From positions 50,549,619-50,613,618 of the forward strand of contig OZ007579.1 in NCBI GenBank assembly GCA_963931925.1: DNA of 64,000 nt, written 5' to 3'. This DNA comes from Onchidella celtica. Its lineage: Eukaryota > Mollusca > Gastropoda > Systellommatophora > Onchidiidae. Position numbers and translations under genes: made by a program. Numbering within the stretch: the first letter of the stretch is position 1; each line of letters starts with the position of its first letter. The notes beneath the pieces were generated by a model. That model was given only the letters and a program-made list of their open reading frames with translations, had not been told where the DNA came from and ran no database searches. This document shows positions 46,189-59,262 of this stretch, in pieces.

Positions 46189-46518
46189 CAGAGAGTATAG
46201 ATGTATAGAGAGACTTTACTATTGGTCGATTTGCACTGCGAGACACGGGAGGCTCTGCGAAACCACTGTTAGCGTGGAGCGGAAAGTAGGTCGCCGCGGT
46301 AAACAATATCCGTATGTGCATTTCCACGGGGCGTAGGAGTTACAAACGGCACTAAATAGTTTCAATCAGCCCAAAACTATGAACAAACCACAGTAAACAG
46401 ATATGTACACTATCTTTGGTGAAGGCGGTCTCTTTCAATTCTTCAATTTCTTGTTTACCGCAGCGACCTAGTTTCGCGATTTGGCGGGTGAACCCTCTCT
46501 ATACATCTATACTCTCTG
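46189..46518. mobile_element. MITE family B, copy with 7-bp TSD
   Basis: TIR CAGAGAGTATAGATGTATAG at both ends in inverted orientation. It is flanked by gggagac (46182-46188 and 46519-46525). The interior has conserved blocks CGATTTGCACTGCGAGACAC and AACAAACCACAGTAAACAG. It has no coding capacity. Confidence 0.85.
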
Positions 46519-47079
46519 GGGAGACACACAAACACTAGTACACAACAGATTTCAATATTATCATCCTAATATAGAAGGCTGTGGAAAGTATAGATTATTG
46601 ATAATGGAGTATTTACACTTGTATAGAATATGTCTCCGCGAAGTGGCCTATAGCCACAGTGTGGACACAAGGCAGAAACGGTCATAACTAAATCTCCCCC
46701 CCCCCTCTCTATCTCTCTCTCTCTTTCACACACACACACACACTCTGCCCCCTCTCTCTCTTCCCGCCTCTCTTTCTCTCCCCCCCCCCCTCTCTCCGCA
46801 TACTCACACACAAGTTTCAAGTTCAAGTTCATTGTAGGCCTTGACGGCTGGTTCAAAAAATATACAGGAGGATCATGCCAAGAAGCCCTGAAGAAACATT
46901 GTAAACAGAACGCACGGTCATTCACTCTCTCCGCTCCTTGCTGCCTATTACTTATTTACTTATAATAATATACAATAAAATATAACGACTGATAATTGTC
47001 ATCTTTCTTCAACCCCTTCCAACCCACCTTTATCTGTCAAATTTACATTTCAACACATGGAAAAATTCAGTATCCTGAC

Positions 47080-48129
47080 TGTCACGAGCGAGTGAGCGAG
47101 GATCAATAGTTACGGGGAGAAGGGGGTAGAGTAAGAGTAACTCACGGCCCACAATTAATGGAAAGCATGGAATGTTGTGAGTTGGGGGGTTTGGAGGAGG
47201 CGAGATCGGTGTACTACAAGTCACTGCAAGTTAAGAAGTCCAAGGGGACAGACGTGAAGAAAGCAGTCGGGAGATTGTTGTGTTTTCCAGTGATGACTGG
47301 TAGGTTGAACTATGATTGATAATTATGATGATTGATGTACTATATTCACCTATGACCATGATGTAAATAAGTTATATGTGAGGAATGTGAAAGTCATTGA
47401 TTACTGTGTATAGAGATGTGCGCAATGAGCGATAGATGTAAGTTAGGATCATGGATTCGTACCGAGTCTGAGTACTGTGTAATACGGTAGAGGTGTGTTA
47501 CCGTAGAGAAGTGCAGATGTGTGGTGAGTGAAATGTGGACTGTTGTGTGTACGCTTGATGGTTCGTAATGAGTGGTGAAGTGGATAGTAATTGTATGGTG
47601 TTATAGAGATGTAATGTTATTCTTATAGGTGCCGGGGTCGGGCCGTGAGGCTACCCGTGGTGGAGAGACTAAGGCAGGGGATAGGCCAGCCTGAGTGAAG
47701 CTGTCGCGCAGGACAGCGAGAGCACATTAATCGTGGCAGTCTGGCCACAGACAGGGACGTTATGTATTAAGATATTAATGTGCTATTAAGATATTGAGGG
47801 GAGATTGAGATACTGAGATTAGGTTGAGCAGGAGCCAGTAAGATAGGCCCGCAAGTAGTACATACATTGAGGTGAGGCTGAGGCCGGAGTATATTTTAGA
47901 AAGTTATTATCGGGTTGTGGACCCGGAGATAGAATGAATGTTGGGAATAACGACCATTGGATGGTATTTGAATTGAATAATGTACTGTATGTAATTGCAC
48001 GTATATCTTTATCTTTATGTATAATAAATGTGTGAGTCTGTTTGGTTGTTCTGTTAAGTGTTATACTTGTTCGTTCGTGATTGTTGTCCTGTCATAATCA
48101 TTACATCTCCCAGTCTGGGATTTGTGACA
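47080..48129. mobile_element. Solo LTR with 5-bp TSD
   Basis: Begins TGTCACGAGCG and ends TTTGTGACA (inverted TGTCAC/GTGACA). It is flanked by ctgac on both sides (47075-47079 and 48130-48134). It contains ATAATAAATGTG near 48022, a poly(A) signal on the plus strand. No internal retrotransposon region remains. Confidence 0.75.
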
Positions 48130-49024
48130 CTGACCTGAGACACATAGGCTACAAACATACTTCCATACTGTACAACACATACAAGGCTTTAAGGGAGACA
48201 TCGGCAGTTAGTCAGTAGATAGTTCAGATACGGGGCGGATTTTACTTCCGCTTGGAAATTCTCAGAACAAACGGATAGCGTCCTTATTGTGTAGCTACCC
48301 TTCGGCCAATTATATCCGGCAGTTCTTTTTTTAGCCCGGGGGGGATTGTACTGATATTGTGGGATTTCAATTACATTTTTTGTTTGTTTTTACTTAAGAA
48401 ATGACGTTATAAAGCTTCCTCTATTAAGCTGACGTAAATTCTGACGCATCTCGATTTTGTGACGCAGCCTTGTATTCATACAATTTCACACGATTAATTC
48501 TTTCTTTGTCAGAATACGCTCTGCATTCTTTGGAGTAACTAGAGTCGTGACTTCTAGTGATTCGGGACTTGGCCTGAGTACAGTGATACAGGTGTTGATA
48601 CTGAAAAGCTATCCAAATCTAGGTAAATATTTCAATTCAAGTACAACAGTTTTTCCCCTCTCCTGTTGACACTAATGTCAGGTTCTTCGCAGGTGCAGTT
48701 TCCTCCTCCAGGCTTCACAGTCTATGGTTTGAAACATCACCTGATGTGTCAAAGGTCAACAAAGGACAACATTTCAGGGTTCACACAGAAAAAATTCGCA
48801 GCTATTCAACTGGGATTTTGGAATTTGAATTAACATCCTCATTTATGTTGTCTCGTTTTTCCCCCCTTCTTTCACTGTGTAGATCTCTCCTAACCTCGTT
48901 TCACTGAATTCAGGGTCGACCATGTGCAGTTTCATTCGAGCGTAAAGCCTTCCTTTCTTCACAGTCTCGGGTGGCTTCAATTTGGTTAAATTTACTTTCT
49001 TTCAAACATAACCTTTCACCAATG

Positions 49025-49115
49025 AATTCGATAAGATGAAAGGGTTGAGGATAAGGACGGGGTTAGGGATAGATACGTGTACGTACGCGCCCCTAGGGCA
49101 AAAGGTTTGGGGTGC
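49025..49115. repeat. Single unit of the 54-kb minisatellite, inverted
   Basis: GATAAGATGAAAGGGTTGAG, GATAAGGACGGGGTTAGGGA and then TACGTACGCGCCCCTAGGGC match the reverse complement of 54375-54450, including its flank GCGCGGACGTATACGTACC. Confidence 0.75.
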
Positions 49116-49224
49116 GTACGTACAAGTAACAACAGTCATTTCGATGACATTGCCCATGATACACCTCTCTCCTGGGCAGCTGATGAAATAGCAAAAGAAC
49201 AGAACCGATGGTGGACATTAGGGT

Positions 49225-49530
49225 ATGGTGTACAATTGTGGGAGGCCAGAGAGAGGGAGAAAGTCAGAGACGGAGAGAAAGAGAGAGAGAGAGAAAGAAA
49301 AAAGGAGAGAAAGAGAGAGGGAAAGAAAGAGAGAAGGAGAGAGAGAAAGAGAGACAAAAGAGAGAGACAAAGAGAGAGACAAAAGAGAGAGAAAGAGAGA
49401 GTCAAAAAGAGAGAGAGAGAGAAAGAGGGAGATTAAAGGAGAGACAAAAAGAGAGAGACAAAAAAGAGAGCGAGAAAGAGAGAGACAAAAAAGAGAAAGA
49501 GAGAGACAAAAAGAGAGAGAGACATACATA
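49225..49530. repeat. Purine-rich GA/GAGACAAAA satellite
   Basis: Purine-only stretches of GAGAGA with GAGAGACAAAA units. Open frames of R/E/K on one strand and L/S on the other are compositional. Confidence 0.9.
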
Positions 49531-49734
49531 AAGGATGTAGCCTACTTGTGAAAAGCTAAGAGAGTGAATGCACAACTCTAAAACATGACAACTGGAGGTC
49601 AGATTAGATCATTGACAAACTTAGAACAGACATAGACATAAGACTAAGAGTTTTCGGTCACAGTGACCTCCATCAGGCATTATAATATCCACTGTATTTG
49701 TACACAAAACAGATGAAGGAGAGAAATAATTAGG

Positions 49735-49990
49735 TTGATGAATGAATGAGTGAATAAAAAAATGGTTGAATGAATGAATGAATGGTTGAATAAAGGAATG
49801 AATGAATTAATGAATGAATGATTGAATGATTGAGGAATGAATGAATGAATGAATGATAGAGTGAGAGAATGAATGGTTGAATGAATGAATCAGTCAAATC
49901 AATCAATGAATCAAGGAGCGATTAAAGGAACGATTGAATGAACGAAAGAATGAATGAATGAATGAATGAATAAATGAATGAATGGAAACA
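49735..49990. repeat. (GAAT)n microsatellite
   Basis: Interrupted tetranucleotide GAAT/GATT run. Confidence 0.88.
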
Positions 49991-50432
49991 CTAACAGTAT
50001 GTAAATGAATGATGTGGGTTGCCACAAACCAGACAGAGGATGGACAAATAATGAAATAATAAACAAATACTTTTATAAAAAACAAATTATAAATAACAGA
50101 AGAATATGAATTGGCACATACACCTTTTCAAACATCGGTCTAAGTGATGGAGGTAGTACACAAAAGAACAACAGAACTATAGTAAATGTAGAAAACGTTT
50201 CTTTTTTATTGCAGAAAAATGATTCCGCTCTAAACAAATGGGCAAAAAATGCAACAATAACTTTAAAAAAAAACACCAAACCAGTTTGAGTTTGGAGAAG
50301 TACAGAAAAACAACAACGACGATATCAAAATGCCTGTAGATCTGCCGTGTGCATGGATTGAGTCAAAAGTGTGCTGCACGGTGCGATGTGATACTGAACG
50401 AGAAGTAAGTGAATATATGTGCTAAATATTAC

Positions 50433-50769
50433 CAGAGAGTATGTATGTGTAGAGAGGTTTCACTATTGGTCGATTTGCACTGCGAGACACGGGAGGCTCT
50501 GCGAAACCATTGTTTGTTAGCATGGAGTGGAAAGTAGGTCGCTGCGGTAAACAATATCCGTATGTGCATTTCCACGGGGCCTACTAGCTTACAAACGGTT
50601 GTAAATAGTTTCAGTCAGCCCCAAAATATGTACAAACCACAGTAAATAGATATGCACACTGTGTTTGGTGACGACGGTCTCTTTCAATTCTTCAATTTCT
50701 TGTTTACCGCAGCGACCTAGTGTCTCGATTTGGCGGAAGTGAGATCTCTCTATAAATCTATACTCTCTG
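50433..50769. mobile_element. MITE family B, copy with 7-bp TSD
   Basis: Same TIRs (CAGAGAGTATGTATG and TCTATACTCTCTG) and interior as the 46.2-kb copy. It is flanked by atattac on both sides (50426-50432 and 50770-50776). Confidence 0.85.
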
Positions 50770-50834
50770 ATATTACAAAAAAGCCATCAATTAGCCCCGA
50801 ATAGCCTAGATGTTATTGAGGGAGGGAGAGAGCT

Positions 50835-51022
<188 letters not shown>

Positions 51023-51272
51023 GAACAAACAAACTCGGGAAAATACATCCATGAAGTTTGCTCTTACGGCGTTTTGATTTTGAATTCCTCATTTGATGCT
51101 GTTGAATTATATAAACGAGACAGCAGTACAAAGTGCTGAAAATTTCAGTACAATATGGTACAAAATATCTACATGTAGGGGACCGACTTGTGCTCCAGAC
51201 AAATGTCTACGTTACTGCCTGCTTTCGTGGGTAATGGCCGCACGATCAACTTTCGTAACTCCAATTTTTTTT

Positions 51273-51475
51273 TTCAACAAGTAGATGAAGTTCCCGGCAT
51301 TATCCGGGATAAACCTGTGAAACCACTGCTCTATCTCTCTCTCTCTGTTTTTGGTCTAAAAAGCTTCCCATATTCTACAGTCTTATTACAGATTTCATGC
51401 GCACCAGAGCACTAGTATGCACTCATTTCTGGTAGAGAAATTGCGCATACCGAACTGAATGCGTATTAACATCGT
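51273..51475 (-). mobile_element. Degenerate family A Helitron remnant
   Basis: The reverse complement resembles family A (GCGTATTGA/CATTCAGTT.., GGTGCGCATGA.., CCCGGATAATGCCGGG). The final CTAG has become CTAC. It is strongly diverged. Confidence 0.4.
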
Positions 51476-54396
51476 TTCCGGTGCGGTGGGCTTACCACAG
51501 GGAGTCAAATCAAAGACCATTGTATTTTACTTTTTTACTACTTTTTCATTTAAACATACCTGAAACTTGAATCAACACAATCGGTCGATACAAAAGCGAT
51601 TGGGCTGGATTAGTTGACACTTAAGAAAATTAATCTTACAATATTTTTTTGAAACTGTCATTTAGGCTGTATCGTCGAGCAAATAAAAGGGCCAAAATTT
51701 GCACCACAATGAATTACTCCCGCCACTATTTTTTTAATGATAAGATTGAGGTAACTGGCATGCTTGTATGTTGTGGTGGAAGTTATGGATCAAATACTGA
51801 AAGTTAAGGGTTAAATAAGTTGTGTTTTTTTTTAAATATCGTAGTTACATGTGACGTTAGATAAAGAACGCTATCTGGATTTTTTGCTTCTCTTGAAAGA
51901 CATAGTAAAAACCGAGTTACGACAGCTCACCAGGCGGACCTCGACATATTAGGGTTGTATTTGGGGTCAGGGTTACAGGTAGGTTTGGGGTTAAGCTTAC
52001 TGTTTATCTCAGCATTCAGTCAGAGGCGTGTCCAGTTCGGTCTGCTACACATATTGGGGGTAACATAATTATAGGGTAAGAGATCAAGGTGAAGGTGAGC
52101 GTAGGGTTGAGATTATCTTTCAAAGGCCACTAGTCAGCACATTTAACAAGGGTACGGTAGTTCCAACCTTTTAACATCAGTTCTTCGGCTTCTCGAGGGT
52201 CTCAGCCTGAGGTGTTGCTCTCTCCCGCCTCCCAACCTTTTAATATCAGCCGGCCTTGCACTTAAAATAAGCCGGACCTCACGTGTATCTTCGATTATAT
52301 TATGAATAAACATACATGTATTATATCTATAATGTACCCCCCCCCCCCCCACCACATTACTAACAAATTGAAATCAAAATGACAAAGTTACATAGACTGA
52401 ATATCAATTACGTTTGGACCTGTGAACTATCAGGGATTGGATATCAAGACAAAAAAAAGCCCGCCCACACCCCCCGAAAAAAAAACTTCAACACAGCGTC
52501 CAAACTCTCACCAAAGCGGCTTAAGATTCAACCAATCAAAAAAAAAAAAAAGTGCCTGTTCCTTATCTGTTGTTTTTAGTGTGAGCTAAAACTCAACACA
52601 TTTTGATGACTCTAGAATAAATCATGTCAAAAAGAAAAAAAAAAAATCTGCAATAATTGTGCCCGTGATGATGATGGTATGAGGGAAGGTAGGCCTACAA
52701 TAAATATAATGATGATAATGATTTCCATTATACTGCTCAACAATTACATAAACAGAAGTTAAAATAATAATAATAATAATAATAATAAACATGGTCTTCC
52801 ACAATGAAGGTTTCTCTCTCTGTTCAAATCTCAACATTCCATTCACTGACAAAAAAAAATCCTGACCAAATCTCATTCTACAAAAATCCAACCTTCTCAA
52901 AGCTGCACTGATCTTTCTTTCATTTTCTGACACTGTTGTTGCTACTGTACATTTCAAATCTACTAAATTGTTATTTTTCTCACAACCTGGAACTCCCATG
53001 GACTTCCATTTAAGCAACTGCCAAACTGCCCATAATTTTAGAGAAAGGGTGGTGGGGGGGGGGGGGGGGGAGAAGAAGAAAAGAACAGCACTTAGGCTTT
53101 AATCTTCATTCCACCAAGTGGAATTTGTCCACAAATAGCATTAAATAACCAAAGACGTCCCAAAACAAAAATCCAAATAGAATTTAATTTTTTTTAAATA
53201 TGAAAGTACAAAAAAGTCCCATTAACTGCATAAAAATTTATTCGATTTTAAAATTCAGACTGTAATTTCCTCATAGTCTGGCATATTCTGTTCAAAGTTT
53301 TTGTTATTTTCCAAACTACATTACTTAAGCATTGATTCATAAACATCTTGTACAAGCAACTTGCTCAACAGGGGAAGATTCCATCTTAAGCTAAGTTTCC
53401 ATGTGTACGGAAACGGAAACGAAAACATCAAAACCCTTGCAGGTGGAGAAATACAAAGAAAATATTCATGGCGTTTCTGCCATGCACGATGGAAAACACG
53501 GGTTCTTTTTACATCTGAGTCGATTTTTGACGTTTTCACTGCCATTTCCGTACACACGAAAAACACAGGTTCAGTATGTTTCACACACCAGGACAGTGAC
53601 CACTGGGATCCAGTCACAGGCTTGGAGCCTGTTCGGGACGTTGTTCAGTCCGGCTCAATCTAGTAAATATCTCCCCCGTGTTATTTTTAAACTCTTATTA
53701 GCCTAAACAACTCTCATGCCTTATTGTGTGAAGTTTTTGAACTTGCGTCTGTTCAATTTCCTTTAACTTGATATAACTCTAATAAGTGCATAGTGCATAA
53801 TATAAAAAAAATGTATTTAAAAAAAACTTAATAATAAAATACGGGCAAAACCGAAAAAAAACACAAACACCAACACAACTGACGTCATTCTGGAGGATCT
53901 AGGGGGGGGGGGGGTGGGGGGAAACTTGAGCTAACATTTAGCCTGTATTCTAGGATCATTGTACTAAAAAGGAATCAAAATACAATAATTCCCCCAGCCC
54001 GAGAGGTATTGCAATGAAAGGGACGTTTTGGGAGGCACTCGGTGCTGTAAAGAAAAAATTGTAAACAACCGTAAGCCTTTCATCTTTCACTGAACAAATC
54101 ATTCAAGGCTCGTTGCTGACGCACATAAATGACGTTCACATCGACAGATTTCGAAAATGGGTCAATGGGAATTTTTTTCGTATTTCAACAGCCTCCATTC
54201 CGGTTCAACCACCAAATGCAGCAAAGCCAGATGTGGTTTCTCGGCCTGGTGTTGTTGCTTGCACTTAGGACATCACAGTGGTGGTGGTGGGAGGAGGGGG
54301 TGTACAATAGAAACTTTCAAAACATTCTAAACTGGCTGTTGTTATAAGAACGTACGGTTTCCAAGCGTTTTGCCCCAGAGGCGCGGACGTATACGT
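51476..54396. other. Non-coding, nothing recognised
   Basis: AT-rich sequence with C, G and A runs. Part of 51835-51945 resembles 58262-58375 (ATATCGTAGTTAC.., TTTTTGCTTC). No motif-bearing ORF. Confidence 0.4.
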
Positions 54397-55085
54397 ACCT
54401 ATCCCTAACCCTGTCCTTATCCTCAACACTAAATCTTATCCAATCCCTAACCCCGTCCTTATCCTCAACCATAAATCTTATCCAATCCCTAACCCCGTCC
54501 TTATCCTCAACACTAAATCTTATCCAATCCCTAACCCTGTCCTTATCCTCAACCCTAAATCTTATCCAATCCCTAACCCTGTCCTTATCCTCAACACTAA
54601 ATCTTATCCAATCCCTAACCCCGTCCTTATCCTCAACACTAAATCTTATCCAATCCCTAACCCCGTCCTTATCCTCAACACTAAATCTTATCGAATCACT
54701 AACCCTGTCCTTATCCTCAACACTAAATCTTATCCAATCCCTAACCCCGTCCTTATCCTCAACACTAAATCTTATCGAATCACTAACCCTGTCCTTATCC
54801 TCAACACTAATCTTATCGAATCACTAACCCTGTCCTTATCCTCAACACTAAATCTTATCGAATCACTAACCCTGTCCTTATCCTCAACACTAAATCTTAT
54901 CGAATCACTAACCCTGTCCTTATCCTCAACACTAAATCTTATCGAATCACTAACCCTGTCCTTATCCTCAACACTAAATCTTATCGAATCACTAACCCTG
55001 TCCTTATCCTCAACACTAAATCTTATCGCATCACTAACCCTGTCCTTATCCTCAACACTAAATCTTATCGAATCCCTAAACCTTG
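54397..55085. repeat. 42-bp minisatellite, about 16 units
   Basis: The unit includes CTAACCCTGTCCTTATCCTC and AACACTAAATCTTATCGAAT. Early units read CCAATCC and late units CGAATCA, so variants are ordered along the array. A single inverted unit lies at about 49025-49110. Confidence 0.92.
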
Positions 55086-56489
55086 CTTCTTACCCTTTCA
55101 ACGAAAAAAAAAAAAAAAGAAAATCTGAAAGAATAATAAAATTGAGGTTGTTGTGGAGTATTTCGGGAGGAGCTCTCTAGCCGTGGAGTCACAAAAGGAT
55201 TTAAAATGCCCACCCCTAGCGCAAGAAAACTTTTGGGACATACGTCCTTGTACAACATTCTTCTGAAATCTGATCTGACATGGGGTTGCCGCTGGTGTCT
55301 TGCACCATCGCGCGTTTTAGATTTAGGATCCGGTTCGATTGACAGAACTGTACGAATTGGGAGTTAAGGTACATGTTACAAATACCATATCACACGAGGG
55401 GACGGCATGAGATCGCGCCTCAGCGCACACGCCACTTCCTGCTTCACTGAAGCTTCGAACCCGCTCGCGGGAATTTTCACGCCGGGCGTGTTTGCAATAC
55501 AAAGAAGACTATTGCGGCAGACAGAGGAGCGTGAATTCACACCAGCTGCTCTGGGTTAACTTCGATATCTCTATATCACATTGTAAAACTGGTATTTAGT
55601 TGACAATCCGAAACTACAAACTATTATAATATAAAGTCATGGAAACTGCACACCAAGCCGCCAGTGAACTCCCGCTCGTCGAAAAGAACCCAATGCAACT
55701 GCACGCCAAACCACAGCGTGAACCGTGAACTTCCGCTCGGCCAACAGTGCCCGAATCTAATCCTTGGATCGCTAGGGGACAGTAATATTGTGCATTGTAA
55801 TCTACAGTTGAACAGTGAACACAACTCTCTGTTTTATCTATTCGGCTTTGCCATTAGACCACGCGTCTCCCACCAACTGCCAGTTGGAAAGCTATTCTGT
55901 ACGACAGAAAATCAGGTGCTGGCAACAACAGATGAACATGGACATTGTGTTGTGAAATCATCACAGGCATTGTGGAAGTGAAAGTGAACATTCATCACAC
56001 GAAAAATTACACTTCGCTGAGAAAGGAATGTTGAAGGAGGTTCCAAAAACAAACAGACAAACAAGTCAAATTGTGATCCGACGGCAGAAATATGACAAAT
56101 CTATTCCTGGACAAATGCGCAAATAGCGCAAAAATTGCAGGTTATCAAAACAACCCCAGGAACATCTTTTGTTCCAGCCGAGACACAGAATACCGAGACG
56201 AACCATTCCTTCTCCAGCTATACGTCCACAAATTGCGCTGCGTATAGATACGGTGAGTACCCCCAAAACTATAGGTTTCTGAATCGTCATCCTGAATCGT
56301 CATCCTCGGGGACAAACCACAGCTTTGTAGCTCACTGTCCTATTCATTGATTATTTGAAAAACAATTTTTTGGTTGGTTGTTGTGGTTTTTTTGTAGGGA
56401 TTTGAACTCATGACGATTGTCCCAGTCCCAGACGTTTTGTTGTTGTTATTTTTTTGTCTGTCTCAGATCACAGATGGGATTTGATTCCT
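55086..56489. other. Non-coding, locally CpG-richer
   Basis: 55400-55550 is GC-richer (GCTCGCGGGAATTTTCACGC). A 105-codon plus-strand ORF at 55664-55981 has no recognisable motif and no splice support, so I do not call it a gene. Confidence 0.35.
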
Positions 56490-57920
56490 CCTATCTCCAT
56501 GCATGCTATTCAGATTCAAGAAAATTAAACACACATCACAGTAAGTGCAAACACGTTTTCGAAAAGGCAGTGGCTACGTTTACGGCCGATTACGCTCATA
56601 CCTCCAATAGAAAAAAACAACGAAAGGAAGCGCTCCTGCACGAACCGGAGTAAAGCTGAACAAAGAAAAATGGTGAGTTGTGCTCACCGGCTGCCGTAAC
56701 AGTAGCCACTGCCCTTCGAAAAACTGCCCGATAAATAGTATACATGTACTAATATTGTGCCCTCAGTGTATATTGTACAGAATTCAAATGAAAAAAACAT
56801 TGATGGTCGTTGCATTAAAAAAAAGGAAAGGTTAATCGAAAAAAATCAAGTATAACTCAATTGATCATACCGGTAGTTATCACAAAATACTGAGACATGG
56901 GCGGAAGATCAAAAATCAAGAAACAAAATAACAAAGGATCGAAGAAAAATATTTGACTTAAGACGTTCTTAACAAACTGCCAACTCCTACTTCCAATCTA
57001 TAACAAATATACAAACAAACAATTAATAAATAAACGAGCAAAGCTCAAACCTGCTTTATAATTAAGTCATTATGTGCAGTAATAACATACATGTATCGTC
57101 AGTATCCCAACATAATGGCCAAACTCGGACTTAGGCCCTAACTGCATTGAGCGTTCCTGTTTGTTTTGAGGTGAATTCCTACTGTCATGAAAAGAAAAAA
57201 CAGTCTGAACCTGTCTCAAGGTTCCTGCCCACTGCATGTACCTGCCATCACTTTCAAGACGTTGAAGGAGTTTCCAAGATTATTATTTTTTAATTAACGG
57301 AGGTTCTACACGAGGCTGAAAGATGAGACCTGATGAGACCTGACCTGCACTGCTAAAGCCTTGTTTTCCTGTCTTTGTTATTAAGGGGAGACAGGTCTCA
57401 GGTCTCCCTTACTTTTAAGGAGTTTTAGGAGATCTTTTAAAATTCAAGGATTTTTTTCAAGGAGATTTTATAAAAAATTCATGAAAGTTAACTCTTTGTG
57501 TGCCATGAATATTTCCACGTTTGCCAGAGACAGGAAGACAACCGTAGGGGAGATGTATGAAGACTAACTACAGCAACATCTACTAATAGAAAGTCGACTT
57601 TCTTTCTTCTCGAAACAAATGGCCTAGCATTCTTCTGCGCCGATACATCGGTGATTGGCACAAACGTGACCAGCGGAAGAACCGATATGTCGGTGATTGG
57701 CATACAAAAAGTTAAGGATGAAAACTGACCAGTATTAGCAACAGCATACCAGTCCTGTATAAAAGAATGGGAGAAAGGGAAGGGGAGGGGGGGGGGGTCC
57801 GTTTTCAGTTGTTTTTCAAAGAGTTTCACTGCGATTTTTACAAATACAAGGATTTTCAAGGAAATTTACATGCGAGGCTGAACTCAAGTTTTCAAAGACT
57901 GCTTAAATTTAAGGACGTCG
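56490..57920. repeat. Long dispersed segment, copy 2
   Basis: Collinear with 10567-11780. It has AATAACATACATGTATCGTC where copy 1 has the LINE insertion, and extra sequence around 57480-57760, including two GATAYRTCGGTGATTGGCA blocks. Confidence 0.7.
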
Positions 57921-58525
57921 CAAGAATCCCGCTTTCTGCAGTACATAAATAAAATAAGCAAAAGACACCTCAAAATAAAAAATATTTCAGCCTGATAAAC
58001 ATTTTCATCCGTGTTTCTCAAAAACTATGAAGCATGAGATAAGCCATTGTGCTGGGGCACTGACGATGCGCAAAAGTTCGAATATCTCTGTCTTTGAGAC
58101 AGGAACAATGTGCTATCTCGAGGACCGCACCGTAAATGTTCGTAACTCGACTTAAAAAACAAAACAAAACAAAACAAAATGATATTTGCCATGCTCACAG
58201 GTTGTTTTGTAACTTGGGAGTTAAATTCTGAAAAGCAAAGGTTGGATGACATTTTTTTTTTTTTGGTTAAAATATCGTAACTACTACGTTTGATTGAGAA
58301 AGTTATTCTGTTTTTGCTTCGCCTGAAACAAATGTGTTACGAGTTACCACTGTTTACCACGCTGCCCTCGATCTGAAACGTGAAATTCCACGTCTGGACA
58401 TGAAATATACAAAAACAGGCACTGTGCATATAATATTGAACATCCATTAATTTCTAAATAGCTTCAGTTCTCTTTTTAATTTTAGACATGTTTGACTTAT
58501 TGAACACAATATGAAAAGGAAGTGT

Positions 58526-58984
58526 ATATCCGTACAACGTGTTGTATGGATATGACAGTGCATATCCGTACAACATGTTTACCAAAAAGAGCGACTGGTG
58601 AAGGTTTGCTGAAACAAAACTTGGTATGGTGTTCACGGATTTAAAGTGAAAACACATGGAATAGTCAGATGGACCTGGGGGCGAGAGGGTCTAGTCAGTT
58701 TGTATCAATGGGCGGTAGTCAGATTGACTAATCAGGCGAAAAGGGGCTGGGGTAGCCATTGGTGATCGACGTACACTCAAGTATATTATTAGCGCAGATC
58801 AAGCAATCGCCAAGCAGAAGCGGGATTGTTTTGCTACTAAGCCGATTCATATTTTTAAAGACTATGCAAATTAACAAGGTCAGTAATAATTTATAGTATT
58901 CCGGTGTGTGTTCTACGTCATCGAATTGTGTGCGTTGTACGGATATGCACTGTCCATATCCGTACAACATGTTGTATGGATATG
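58526..58984. mobile_element. Inverted-repeat element with palindromic ends
   Basis: Arms 58526-58574 and 58934-58984 are inverted copies. Each arm is itself built from the palindrome ATATCCGTACAACATGTTGT with its mirror. The 32-bp stretch 58954-58985 is a palindrome with one mismatched pair. No target duplication is clear. Confidence 0.6.
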
Positions 58985-59083
58985 GGCTTCCATATGAAAA
59001 ACTCAGAAACCACTTAAAAACATTCTCAGCACAAGCTTTCCAAGTTTTCCCACAAGCTCTATACATACAGAGAGCAACCCCTT

Positions 59084-59262
59084 TTAGCCGATCTGCACTG
59101 CAAGACACATGCGGGCCCCGCGAAAGCACAGTTGGCATAAAGTGAAAAACTCGGTCAGCGTGGTTAACCATGCCCTTTTTTTTACGTTTCCATCGAGAGA
59201 AAGACCTTCCGACAGCGGCAAATAGTTTCAATTAACCCAAAAATATGAACAAACCACAGCAA
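59084..59262. mobile_element. Strongly diverged MITE family B remnant
   Basis: Blocks such as GATCTGCACTGCAAGACACA, AAATAGTTTCAATTAACCCA and ATGAACAAACCACAGC match the family B interior in order. The ends are not recognisable. Confidence 0.55.

Noticed and set aside
49077-49551. Arg/Glu/Lys-rich ORFs and Leu/Ser antisense
   Set aside because: Pure composition of the GA-rich satellite.
54400-55080. Internal telomere array
   Set aside because: CCCTAACCC occurs once per 42-bp unit within unrelated sequence; there is no run of the telomere hexamer.
55664-55981. 105-codon plus-strand ORF as a gene
   Set aside because: No recognisable motif, signal peptide or splice support; length is within chance expectation for the region.
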